From positions 1-16,293 of the forward strand of contig CAITBU010000214.1 of assembly GCA_903890595.1 (NCBI GenBank): DNA of 16,293 bases. Direction: 5' to 3'. How positions within the stretch are numbered: the first letter of the stretch is position 1; the number at the start of each line of letters is the position of its first letter. A program made the translations under genes and the position numbers. Source of the DNA: an uncultured Holophagaceae bacterium. Lineage in GTDB: Bacteria; Acidobacteriota; Holophagae; Holophagales; Holophagaceae. The notes beneath the pieces are model-generated. The model did not search any database, was not told where the DNA came from, and saw nothing but the letters and a program-made list of their open reading frames with translations. Below are positions 7,300 to 12,969 of this stretch, in pieces.

Positions 7300-8784
7300 A
7301 TGAGCAAGCCTGTCCCCAAGAAGGGGCCCCGTTCCATGTCTGCCCCCACCAAATCAAGCGCACCCCGCAGCCAGGGGCGCCCAGGGCCGCGCCCCGCAGC
7401 GGACACCCGTCCGCCGCGTCCCGGAAGCCGCACGCGCACCGCACCGGACGGCGCCTCGGACACTCGTCCGGCCCGACCTGGAGCCCGCACCCGCACGGCA
7501 CCCGGCGGCCCTTCGGACACCCGCTCGCCTCGCCCTGAGGGGCGCACCCGGCCCACCTCGGACACTGCTGCTGAGTACCGAACGCCCCGCCCTGCCGGAC
7601 GCACCCGCACCGCACCGGACACCGGCGCGGACACCCGCACACCCCGCCCCGCTGGACGCACCCGCACCGCCCCGGACGCTGGCTCGGATTACCGTACACC
7701 CCGTCCTGCGGGACGCACCCGCACGGCACCAGACGCTGGCTCGGACACCCGTACGCCCCGCCCCGCCGGACGCACCCGCACCGCCCCGGACGCTGGCTCG
7801 GATTACCGTACACCCCGTCCTGCGGGACGCACCCGCACGGCACCGGACGCTGGCTCGGACACCCGTACGCCCCGCCCCGCAGGACGCACCCGCACGGCAC
7901 CAGACGCTGGCTCGGACACCCGCGCACCCCGCCCCGCCGGACGCACCCGCACCGCACCGGGCGCCGCAGCGGACACCCGCTCCCACCGACCTGACAAGCG
8001 CACCCGCACGGCCGCTCCGGAAGCAGCCAAGCCCCGCACCCTGCGTCCGCCGACGGAGCGCCGGCCCGCCCGTGCCGGCGATGAGCGCCTGCAGAAGATC
8101 CTCGCCGCCGCTGGCATCGACAGCCGCCGGGCCTGCGAGGAGATCATCCTGGAGGGCCGGGTCCAGATCAACGGTGTGACTGTCACGGAGCTGGGCACCA
8201 AGGCCGACCCGCGCCGGGATGAGATCACCGTGGACCTGATTCCCATCCAGCGGGAGGCCCCGGTCTACATCCTGATGAACAAGCCCAAGGGCTACGTCAC
8301 CACGGTGAAGGATGACCAGGGTCGCCCCACGGTGATGGCCCTGCTGAAGGATGTCGCCGGCCGGGTCTACCCGGTGGGTCGCCTCGACTTCAACTCCGAA
8401 GGCCTGTTGCTCATGACCAACGACGGGGCCCTGGCCCAGATCCTCATGGGACCCGAGCACGAAGTCCCCAAGGTCTACCTCGTGAAGGTGCACCGGACCC
8501 CCAAGCCGGAGCTGCTGCGGGAGTTCCAGGAGGGCTTCCTCCTCAGTGGCCAGCGGCTCAAGCCCTGCCACATCGAGATCGCTGAGAAGGGGGACAATCC
8601 CTGGCTCAAGGTCACCCTCACGGAAGGCAAGAACCAGCAGATCCGCCGCATGTTCGCCGCCGTGGGACACCCCGTCAGCAAGCTGCGCCGGGTGCAGTTC
8701 GGCCCCCTCGCCGACCCCCTGCTGAAGCCCGGAACCTGGCGCTACCTCAGCCCCCAGGAGATCACCGCCATCAAGAGCCTCTAG
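7300..8784 (+). CDS. RsuA/RluB-family rRNA pseudouridine synthase with a long repeat-rich N-terminal arm
   Basis: Converts a specific uridine in rRNA to pseudouridine; 494 residues, with AAGGAG (7289-7294) five bases before the ATG. The C-terminal half is a normal RsuA/RluB enzyme. An S4 RNA-binding domain begins about residue 261 ('DERLQKILAAAGI'). The catalytic motif is 'GRLDFNSEGLLLMTNDG' with nucleophile D363, and 'EGKNQQIRRMF' follows near the end. RluB-like (23S) activity is likelier than RsuA (16S), but sequence alone does not settle the target. The odd part is residues 1-260: a basic leader, eleven perfect 19-residue units (35-243) of the type DTRTPRPAGRTRTAPDAGS, and a basic linker. 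This arm is rich in Arg, Pro, Thr and Ala, must be disordered, and has a large positive charge suited to RNA contact. Comparable enzymes often have short basic tails, rarely a tandem array like this. Confidence 0.93.
   Translation: MSKPVPKKGPRSMSAPTKSSAPRSQGRPGPRPAADTRPPRPGSRTRTAPDGASDTRPARPGARTRTAPGGPSDTRSPRPEGRTRPTSDTAAEYRTPRPAGRTRTAPDTGADTRTPRPAGRTRTAPDAGSDYRTPRPAGRTRTAPDAGSDTRTPRPAGRTRTAPDAGSDYRTPRPAGRTRTAPDAGSDTRTPRPAGRTRTAPDAGSDTRAPRPAGRTRTAPGAAADTRSHRPDKRTRTAAPEAAKPRTLRPPTERRPARAGDERLQKILAAAGIDSRRACEEIILEGRVQINGVTVTELGTKADPRRDEITVDLIPIQREAPVYILMNKPKGYVTTVKDDQGRPTVMALLKDVAGRVYPVGRLDFNSEGLLLMTNDGALAQILMGPEHEVPKVYLVKVHRTPKPELLREFQEGFLLSGQRLKPCHIEIAEKGDNPWLKVTLTEGKNQQIRRMFAAVGHPVSKLRRVQFGPLADPLLKPGTWRYLSPQEITAIKSL
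7402..8028 (+). repeat. In-frame 57-bp tandem repeat array, 11 units
   Basis: Eleven consecutive 57-bp units lie wholly inside the pseudouridine synthase gene and never break the frame. The outer units (1-3 and 10-11) have diverged and the central ones are near identical. Units alternate between coding DTR and DYR at their start, giving a higher-order period of 114 bp: 7687-7800 and 7801-7914 differ at only a handful of sites, all apparently synonymous. This pattern indicates recent duplication of a two-unit block and probable copy-number variation between strains. Confidence 0.95.
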
Positions 8785-8796
8785 GGGCCTGAGCCT

Positions 8797-8840
8797 CCGG
8801 CCGGTGGCGCCCCTCGAGGGGTGGCACCGGCCGGATTTTC
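8797..8840 (+). terminator. Long GC-rich hairpin with T-run after the pseudouridine synthase gene
   Basis: A 10-bp perfect outer stem (CCGGCCGGTG, 8797-8806, with CACCGGCCGG, 8825-8834) encloses the palindrome CCCCTCGAGGGG, so nearly the whole 38 bases can pair. ATTTT follows on the plus strand, as expected for an intrinsic terminator of the pgsA/pseudouridine synthase unit. The hairpin also sits between two converging genes and may stop transcription from the right, although that side has no T-run. Confidence 0.82.
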
Positions 8841-9282
8841 AGCCCAGGATCAGGCTCCGCACAGCGAGCAGGACCTCACGGAGGAAGAACACCAGGGCCG
8901 CCACGAAGGCGCCCATGGCGAGGATGAAGAGCGAGGCCACCGCGGTGGTCACGCTGGCCTTCAGCATGGCCCCCAGGAAGACGACCGCGATGCTGACGCA
9001 GACCAGGAGGGCAGCAGTGGTGCCGAAGGTGATGGCCAGGTTCACGTAGTGCCGCCGCTTGGCCAGGGTGTGCATCTCCTCACGGATGGCTGGCACCCGC
9101 TCCGCAGGGGCCGTCTCCAGCCGATCCATGAGGACCCGGGCGCGGTCCACAATGCGCGCCATGCGCGCCGACAGCACCCCGAGGATGGTGCCGATGGACG
9201 TCAACAGAAAGACCGGCGCCACCGCCAGCTGAATGACGTGGGAGATGTCGTAGATGGTTTGATCGGAAACAGGTACAGGCAT
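8839..9282 (-). CDS. DUF2721-like membrane protein
   Basis: Integral membrane protein of 147 residues with no assigned biochemical function. It matches the DUF2721 pattern: 'ISHVIQLAVAPVFLLTSIG' as a first membrane segment (about 13-38), an amphipathic linker with 'RMARIVDRARVL', a helix containing 'LAKRRHYVNLAIT', and two further membrane segments (about 80-106 and 112-136). Its ATG lies three bases after the stop of ribA, so the two are almost certainly cotranscribed. It ends at the edge of the hairpin shared with the converging pseudouridine synthase gene. Nothing visible ties it to riboflavin synthesis beyond position. Confidence 0.8.
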   Translation of the reverse strand: MPVPVSDQTIYDISHVIQLAVAPVFLLTSIGTILGVLSARMARIVDRARVLMDRLETAPAERVPAIREEMHTLAKRRHYVNLAITFGTTAALLVCVSIAVVFLGAMLKASVTTAVASLFILAMGAFVAALVFFLREVLLAVRSLILG

Positions 9283-9285
9283 GAG

Positions 9286-9945
9286 CTAGAGCGCTTCTTC
9301 CTCGAAGTCCAGCATGTGGCCGCTCTTGCGGGCCTTGGTCTTGAGGTAGCGCAGGTTGTGGGGGTTGGCGGCCAGCTGATGCCGCTCGCGCTCGACTTCG
9401 ATGCCGGCAGACACCAGGGCCCCGATCTTCCGGGGGTTGTTGGTGAGCAGCTTGACCTTGGTGATGCCGAAGAACTTGAGCATCTCCACGGCGCAGTCGT
9501 AGGTGCGCAGGTCGTCCGGGAAGCCGAGGGAGTGGTTCGCTTCCACCGTGTCCAGGCCTTGCTCTTGCAGGGCATAGGCCTTGAGCTTGTTCAGGAGGCC
9601 GATACCCCGGCCCTCCTGGCGCAGGTAGAGGACCATGCCCCCGTGCTCCGCCACATGCCGGAGGGCTTCCTCCAGCTGTTCACGGCAGTCGCACTTGAGG
9701 CTGCCGAGCACATCGCCAGTCCAGCACTCGGAGTGGATGCGCACGGCGATGCGGCGGCGGGCGTCGATCTCGCCGGCCACGATGGCCAGGTGCTCCTTGC
9801 CCGTGGCGTGCTCCAGGAAGCCATAGACCACAAACTTCCCGAAGGTGGAAGGCACGTTGGCCTTGGCAATGAAGGGGACTTTGTCCGCCTGGAGCTTGCA
9901 GAAGAGCTCAAGCTTGGGGGCGCTGCTGGGGTCTTTGGGGGCCAT
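9286..9945 (-). CDS. ribA: GTP cyclohydrolase II (riboflavin biosynthesis)
   Basis: Opens the imidazole ring of GTP to give the first intermediate of riboflavin synthesis, with release of formate and pyrophosphate; cytoplasmic, 219 residues. The zinc-binding cysteines are C74, C85 and C87 in 'HSECWTGDVLGSLKCDC', with the 11- and 2-residue spacing of the E. coli enzyme. The GTP-binding and catalytic stretch 'YLRQEGRGIGLLNKLKAYA' and the 'LTNNPRKI' motif are intact. This is a stand-alone RibA, not the RibBA fusion with DHBP synthase. About 30 extra N-terminal residues precede the catalytic domain. The ATG at 9945 has no strong Shine-Dalgarno sequence. The gene lies 92 bases after the DHH phosphoesterase and three bases before the DUF2721-like gene. 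No FMN riboswitch can be seen in the short upstream gap. Confidence 0.96.
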   Translation of the reverse strand: MAPKDPSSAPKLELFCKLQADKVPFIAKANVPSTFGKFVVYGFLEHATGKEHLAIVAGEIDARRRIAVRIHSECWTGDVLGSLKCDCREQLEEALRHVAEHGGMVLYLRQEGRGIGLLNKLKAYALQEQGLDTVEANHSLGFPDDLRTYDCAVEMLKFFGITKVKLLTNNPRKIGALVSAGIEVERERHQLAANPHNLRYLKTKARKSGHMLDFEEEAL

Positions 9946-9992
9946 GGGGGGTTCCGGAGAAGGGCGTTCAGGTCTTGGATGCCGCCCGAGGG

Positions 9993-10009
9993 AAAAATGG
10001 AGCCACTCC
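9993..10009 (-). terminator. Weak terminator-like hairpin between the DHH phosphoesterase gene and ribA
   Basis: On the minus strand GGAG-TGG-CTCC (10009-9999) is followed by A and five T (9997-9993). The stem has only four pairs and a three-base loop, so it would be partial or non-functional. It is the only terminator-like feature in the 92-base gap. Confidence 0.3.
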
Positions 10010-10037
10010 CCAGACTAGCACCCCGGTATGCCGGACC

Positions 10038-11033
10038 TCAGGCCAGGTCCTGGCGCATGCGGTCCACCACGGCCGCCTCCACCTGGGCGATGAACTCCGC
10101 CAGGGGCAGGTCCACTTTGGCGCCGGAGGCCAGCCGGTGGCCGCCCCCACCAAAGAGCCGGCACACCGCATTCACATCCACCCGCTCCCGGGACCGCAGG
10201 CTCACCTTGGCGCGGCCATCCGGCGTCTCCGAAAAGAGGGCGGCCACCTCCACGCCCTGCAGACGGCGGGGTTCCTCCACCAGATCATCCAGATCCTCGG
10301 GGGTGGCCCCGCAGGCGGCCAGGTCGGCCCGGGACACCGCCACGTAGGCGAAGCGCCCCTCTTCCCGCAGCTGCAGGCCGCGGATGGCCTCCCCGAAGAG
10401 GCGGAGCTTGGCGGGGGTGGCGGTCTGGTAGAGGGCATTGTAGGTGCGGGCCGACTGGGCCCCCTGGGTGATGAGGTCGGCAGCGGCCTGGTGGATGGCG
10501 GCGGTGCTGTTGGAGTGCCGGAAGTTGCCCGTGTCGCTCACGATGCCGGCATAGAGGGCCTGCACCACCACGGGTGGCAAGGAACCCCCCAGGCGGGGCC
10601 GCAGGAGGTCGTAGACCAGCTGCGCGCTCGCACTGGCGGTGGGATCCCGGAACTCTTCGTCGAAGCCCTGGGGGCCGTCCTTGAGGTGATGGTCCAGGCA
10701 GGCCCGGCGGGCCCCCGTGGCTTGAAACGCCCCATGGAGGGGTCCCATGCGCCGGGGCTCCGAGGCATCGATGAGCAGCCAGGCATCGGGCCAGGCCGCC
10801 AGGTCCTGGTGAGCGCCGGCGGGAGCGTAGGCTTCCACCCAGCCTTCGGGGTCGAGAAAGCGCAGGTTTTCCGGCAGCCCGGGGGTCACCACGATGCGAG
10901 CGGCTTTGCCCTGGGTCTTGAGATGGGCCGCCAAGGCGATGGCCGCTCCCACCCCGTCCCCGTCAGGGTTTTCGTGGGTAGCGAGCAACAACCGAGTGTG
11001 GTTGCCCAAGAAATCCGCAAGGCGATCCAGCAT
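10038..11033 (-). CDS. DHH/DHHA1 phosphoesterase, NrnA-like (oligoribonuclease / pAp phosphatase)
   Basis: Predicted Mn-dependent phosphoesterase of 331 residues that would degrade short oligoribonucleotides and possibly 3'-phosphoadenosine 5'-phosphate. The DHH-domain metal ligands are visible: 'HENPDGDG' (H20, D24, D26), 'LLIDAS' (D89), the DHH triad 'CLDHH' (D114-H115-H116) and 'GIVSDTGNF' (D167). The DHHA1 domain ends with the substrate-binding signature 'GGGGHRLASGA' (about 295-305). Length and order match NrnA of Bacillus and its relatives. The gene is 46 bases downstream of add on the same strand, and a 7-bp hairpin lies just before its ATG with the likely Shine-Dalgarno bases in its loop and 3' arm. 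A role in nucleotide recycling would fit beside adenosine deaminase. DHH enzymes acting on cyclic dinucleotide products are an alternative. Confidence 0.9.
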   Translation of the reverse strand: MLDRLADFLGNHTRLLLATHENPDGDGVGAAIALAAHLKTQGKAARIVVTPGLPENLRFLDPEGWVEAYAPAGAHQDLAAWPDAWLLIDASEPRRMGPLHGAFQATGARRACLDHHLKDGPQGFDEEFRDPTASASAQLVYDLLRPRLGGSLPPVVVQALYAGIVSDTGNFRHSNSTAAIHQAAADLITQGAQSARTYNALYQTATPAKLRLFGEAIRGLQLREEGRFAYVAVSRADLAACGATPEDLDDLVEEPRRLQGVEVAALFSETPDGRAKVSLRSRERVDVNAVCRLFGGGGHRLASGAKVDLPLAEFIAQVEAAVVDRMRQDLA

Positions 11034-11036
11034 AAT

Positions 11037-11057
11037 TCCTGACCTCTCCAGTCAGGA
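11037..11057 (-). promoter_or_regulatory. Hairpin covering the ribosome binding site of the DHH phosphoesterase gene
   Basis: Read on the minus strand, TCCTGAC (11057-11051) pairs perfectly with GTCAGGA (11043-11037) around the loop TGGAGAG, and the ATG follows after only three bases (ATT). The purine-rich bases able to serve as Shine-Dalgarno sequence are in the loop (GGAGAG) and the 3' arm (AGGA). No T-run follows, so it is not a terminator of add. Regulation of translation initiation is an inference. Confidence 0.5.
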
Positions 11058-11079
11058 TATCAGAGCCTGGGGGCCGGAA

Positions 11080-12147
11080 TCAGAGCTGTTCCCGCCGGCT
11101 CTCCAGGCTGCTGGGCTGAAAGGCCTTCAGCTCGTGGACAACCTCGGCCAGCAGGGCCCGCTTGAGGGCATAGGGCAGGAAGGCGCTCTTGAAGCCCATG
11201 ATGATGAGCTCCTTGATCTCCTCGAGGTTGAAGCCCAGCTCCTCGTGGATGACCAGCAACTCCTGGCTGACGGAGGTGTTGGTCACCATCCGGTTGTCGG
11301 TGTTCACCGTCACCCGTAGCCCCAGGTCGTAGAAGAGGCGGATGGGGTGGTCAGCCATCTTCTTCACGGCCTTGGTCTGCAGGTTGCTGGAGGGGCAGCA
11401 CTCCAGGGGGATCCGGTGGTCGTTCACGTAGTTGAGCAGGTCCCCGTCCTCGATGAGCCGCACGCCGTGGCCGATGCGGTGGGCGCCACAGAGATGGATG
11501 GCCTGGTGGATGCTCTCCGGCCCGTAGGCCTCACCGGCGTGGAGGGTGCAGTTGATGTTGTTCTGAAGCACGCGCCCGAAGGCGTCCTTGTGCCGCTTGG
11601 CGGGGAAGTTTTCCTCGGCCCCCGCCAGGTCGAAGCCCACCACGCCCTTGTTCTTGAAAGCCACGGTGAGGTCAGCCAGCCGCAGCGAAATGTCCGGCGA
11701 GATGTGCCGCATGCCGCAGAGGATGACGCCGGTCTTGATGTTGTACTTCCGCTCGGCGCGGCCCAGGCCCTCCAGCACCGCCTGGACGATGGCGTGCAGG
11801 GTGAGGCCCTGGTTCTGGTGAAGGATGGGGCTGTAGCGGACCTCCATGTACCGCACATTCTCCAGGGCCGCATCCTCAGCCAGCTCGAAGGCCGTGCGTA
11901 CCAGGCTGTCGTAGGTCTGCATCACAGAGAGGGTGACGTCGAAGGCCCGGAGGTAGTCCACAAGGGACTTGCAGTCATCGCCCACTTCCACAAAGGGCCG
12001 CAGGCCATCGACAGAATCAGCGGGCAGCTTCACCTTCTGCTCCTCCGCCAGCTGGAGGATGGTCGGAATGCGAAGGCTGCCATCCAGGTGGACGTGCAGA
12101 TCGGTCTTGGGAAGGCGCTGGAGATCCTGCAGGGAGAGTTTAGCCAT
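11080..12147 (-). CDS. add: Adenosine deaminase
   Basis: Hydrolytic deamination of adenosine or deoxyadenosine to inosine; cytoplasmic zinc enzyme of 355 residues. I chose ATG 12147 (protein starts 'MAKLSLQDLQRLPKTDLH'), because the alternative ATG at 12168 abuts the heptad repeats and has no ribosome site. Metal and catalytic motifs: H18-x-H20 in 'TDLHVHLDGS', H203-A-G-E206, H227 in 'HRIGHGV' and D284 in 'VNTDNRMVTNTS'. The vertebrate and E. coli enzymes have Asp-Asp at the last site; here the second is Asn (N285), a variant I recall in other bacterial Add proteins. Relatives act on other adenine compounds, so an alternative purine substrate cannot be excluded. A heptad-repeat element separates it from fur upstream, and the DHH phosphoesterase follows after 46 bases. 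Confidence 0.94.
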   Translation of the reverse strand: MAKLSLQDLQRLPKTDLHVHLDGSLRIPTILQLAEEQKVKLPADSVDGLRPFVEVGDDCKSLVDYLRAFDVTLSVMQTYDSLVRTAFELAEDAALENVRYMEVRYSPILHQNQGLTLHAIVQAVLEGLGRAERKYNIKTGVILCGMRHISPDISLRLADLTVAFKNKGVVGFDLAGAEENFPAKRHKDAFGRVLQNNINCTLHAGEAYGPESIHQAIHLCGAHRIGHGVRLIEDGDLLNYVNDHRIPLECCPSSNLQTKAVKKMADHPIRLFYDLGLRVTVNTDNRMVTNTSVSQELLVIHEELGFNLEEIKELIIMGFKSAFLPYALKRALLAEVVHELKAFQPSSLESRREQL

Positions 12148-12170
12148 GGCCAAGACTACCCCAGGCATTG

Positions 12171-12219
12171 GCTATCAGCTATCGGCTGTCAAATTTCAGC
12201 TATCAGCTATCAGCTATCA
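12171..12219 (+). repeat. Heptad repeat array 2, seven in-phase units
   Basis: Seven 7-bp units in strict phase: GCTATCA, GCTATCG, GCTGTCA, a degenerate AATTTCA, then three GCTATCA, with a partial unit GCTAAAG after. The array starts 23 bases upstream of the chosen add start. It belongs to the same family as 3996-4023 and faces the inverted array at 12337-12364. Confidence 0.85.
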
Positions 12220-12336
12220 GCTAAAGCCAACATCCGTGGGACTGGGTCGTCCGGGGCGCGCCAGTCCTGATGGGCCGGGGCTTTTGACCGCCCGTACCAG
12301 CACGGCCCACCAATCCCGTCCAAGCCCTTATTGAGC

Positions 12337-12364
12337 CGATAGCTGACAGCCGACAGCCGACAGC
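12337..12364 (-). repeat. Heptad repeat array 3, four units, inverted relative to array 2
   Basis: Read on the minus strand the four units are GCTGTCG, GCTGTCG, GCTGTCA, GCTATCG, followed by GCTC. The first base of the array is the last base of the fur TAG stop codon, so the array begins exactly where coding ends. Same unit as the arrays at 3996-4023 and 12171-12219. Confidence 0.85.
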
Positions 12365-12864
12365 TAAGTATTCAGCTGACTCATGCGGTGGGCCAGGGTG
12401 GGGCCGTCGGTGGTCTTGCCTTGGCAGGCCCGGCAGAGGCCAAAGATCTGGTGGCTGTGGTGCATGGGCTGGAAGTCGTGCTCCTGGCAGATCTGGTCCT
12501 GGAGGGCCTCCAGGTCCGCCCGGAAGTACTCGATGATGGCATCGCAGTTGAGGCAGATCAGGTGATCGTGGTGCTCGTCCTTCTGGGCTGCCTCGTAGTG
12601 GGCGTGGTGGTCCCCGAAGCTGCTCTTGCGAACGAGTCCGCACTGCACCAGGAGGTCCAGGGTCCGATAGACCGTGGCCCGGCTGATGGCCTTCCCCTTC
12701 TGCTTCAGTGCCATGTGGAGCTGATCGGCGTCGAAGTGGTGAGACTGACCGAAAACTTCCGCCACCAGATCCAGCCGCTCCCCCGTCAATTTCAGCTGCC
12801 GGGAGCGTAAAAAGCTCTCGAAACGCTGCTGTTCCTCTGGTCTTTCGGCCTTCGGTTTGCGCAT
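12364..12864 (-). CDS. fur: Fur-family metal-responsive transcriptional regulator
   Basis: DNA-binding repressor of the ferric uptake regulator family, 166 residues. The N-terminal winged helix includes 'SHHFDADQL' (41-49) and the recognition region 'SRATVYRTLDLLVQCGLV' (61-78). The C-terminal dimerisation domain has the metal-binding stretch 'DEHHDHLIC' and two CxxC pairs (C104/C107 and C144/C147) that form the structural zinc site. The motif set fits Fur better than Zur or PerR, but which metal it senses is not proved by sequence. The ATG at 12864 has GAGGG a few bases upstream. A candidate promoter (TTGAGA, 16-base spacer, TAGACT) lies in the AT-rich gap shared with the divergent gene at 12970. 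The feo operon about 6 kb away is an obvious potential target, although no clear Fur box was seen there. Confidence 0.93.
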   Translation of the reverse strand: MRKPKAERPEEQQRFESFLRSRQLKLTGERLDLVAEVFGQSHHFDADQLHMALKQKGKAISRATVYRTLDLLVQCGLVRKSSFGDHHAHYEAAQKDEHHDHLICLNCDAIIEYFRADLEALQDQICQEHDFQPMHHSHQIFGLCRACQGKTTDGPTLAHRMSQLNT

Positions 12865-12903
12865 GTATCCCTCGGTAGGGGGGTGGAAGGGGGCTTAGGA
12901 AAA

Positions 12904-12931
12904 AGTCTACTTTACATCTATACAATCTCAA
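12904..12931 (-). promoter_or_regulatory. Candidate sigma-70 promoter for fur
   Basis: On the minus strand the -35 is TTGAGA (12931-12926), the spacer is 16 bases and the -10 is TAGACT (12909-12904). The site is in the AT-rich gap and overlaps the divergent promoter at 12911-12939, so the two probably compete or share an operator. The match is moderate. Confidence 0.45.
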
Positions 12932-12939
12932 TAGATAAT
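12911..12939 (+). promoter_or_regulatory. Candidate sigma-70 promoter for the tautomerase-like/winged-helix gene
   Basis: TTTACA (12911-12916), a 17-base spacer and GATAAT (12934-12939) match the sigma-70 consensus at five of six positions each, with ideal spacing. Transcription would start near 12946, leaving a leader of about 24 bases that contains GGAG (12961-12964) five bases before the ATG. This is the best promoter in the window. Confidence 0.7.
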
Positions 12940-12969
12940 ACGTAGTCATATAAATGAATTGGAGAACCC

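Larger units (their letters stand above)
12171..12364. repeat. Element-like structure between add and fur bounded by inverted heptad arrays
   Basis: Arrays 2 and 3 point towards each other and enclose 117 bp (12220-12336). The A/G variation inside the heptads allows the two arms to pair with G-U wobbles, so a long stem is possible in RNA. The enclosed segment has a smaller perfect stem, TGGGCCG with CGGCCCA (near 12270-12310), and no plausible gene. This accounts for almost all of the 216-base gap between add and fur. Whether it is one mobile or repeat unit or two independent arrays cannot be decided from a single copy. Confidence 0.5.

Noticed and set aside
7402..8028. CRISPR-like regular repeat
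   Set aside because: The repeats are contiguous with no spacers and keep one coding frame; it is a protein repeat.
7354..8670. Minus-strand repeat-containing frame opposite the pseudouridine synthase
   Set aside because: The Gly/Ala/Cys repeats are only the complement of the in-frame repeats. The plus frame has the S4 and catalytic motifs.
8821..10347. Plus-strand open frame of 508 codons opposite the DUF2721-like, ribA and DHH phosphoesterase genes
   Set aside because: It crosses three well-supported minus-strand genes and a terminator hairpin and has biased composition; a shadow.
12148..12168. Upstream ATG for add at 12168
   Set aside because: It abuts the heptad array, lacks a ribosome site and adds seven residues not expected before the family core.
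12221..12949. Minus-strand frame of 242 codons overlapping fur
   Set aside because: It overlaps fur in another frame and runs through the heptad element; its proline/glycine-rich translation has no domain.
12934..12949. Fur or PerR box in the fur upstream region
   Set aside because: Only the central TACGTA is symmetrical and the flanks do not match GATAAT-type inverted repeats well enough to call.
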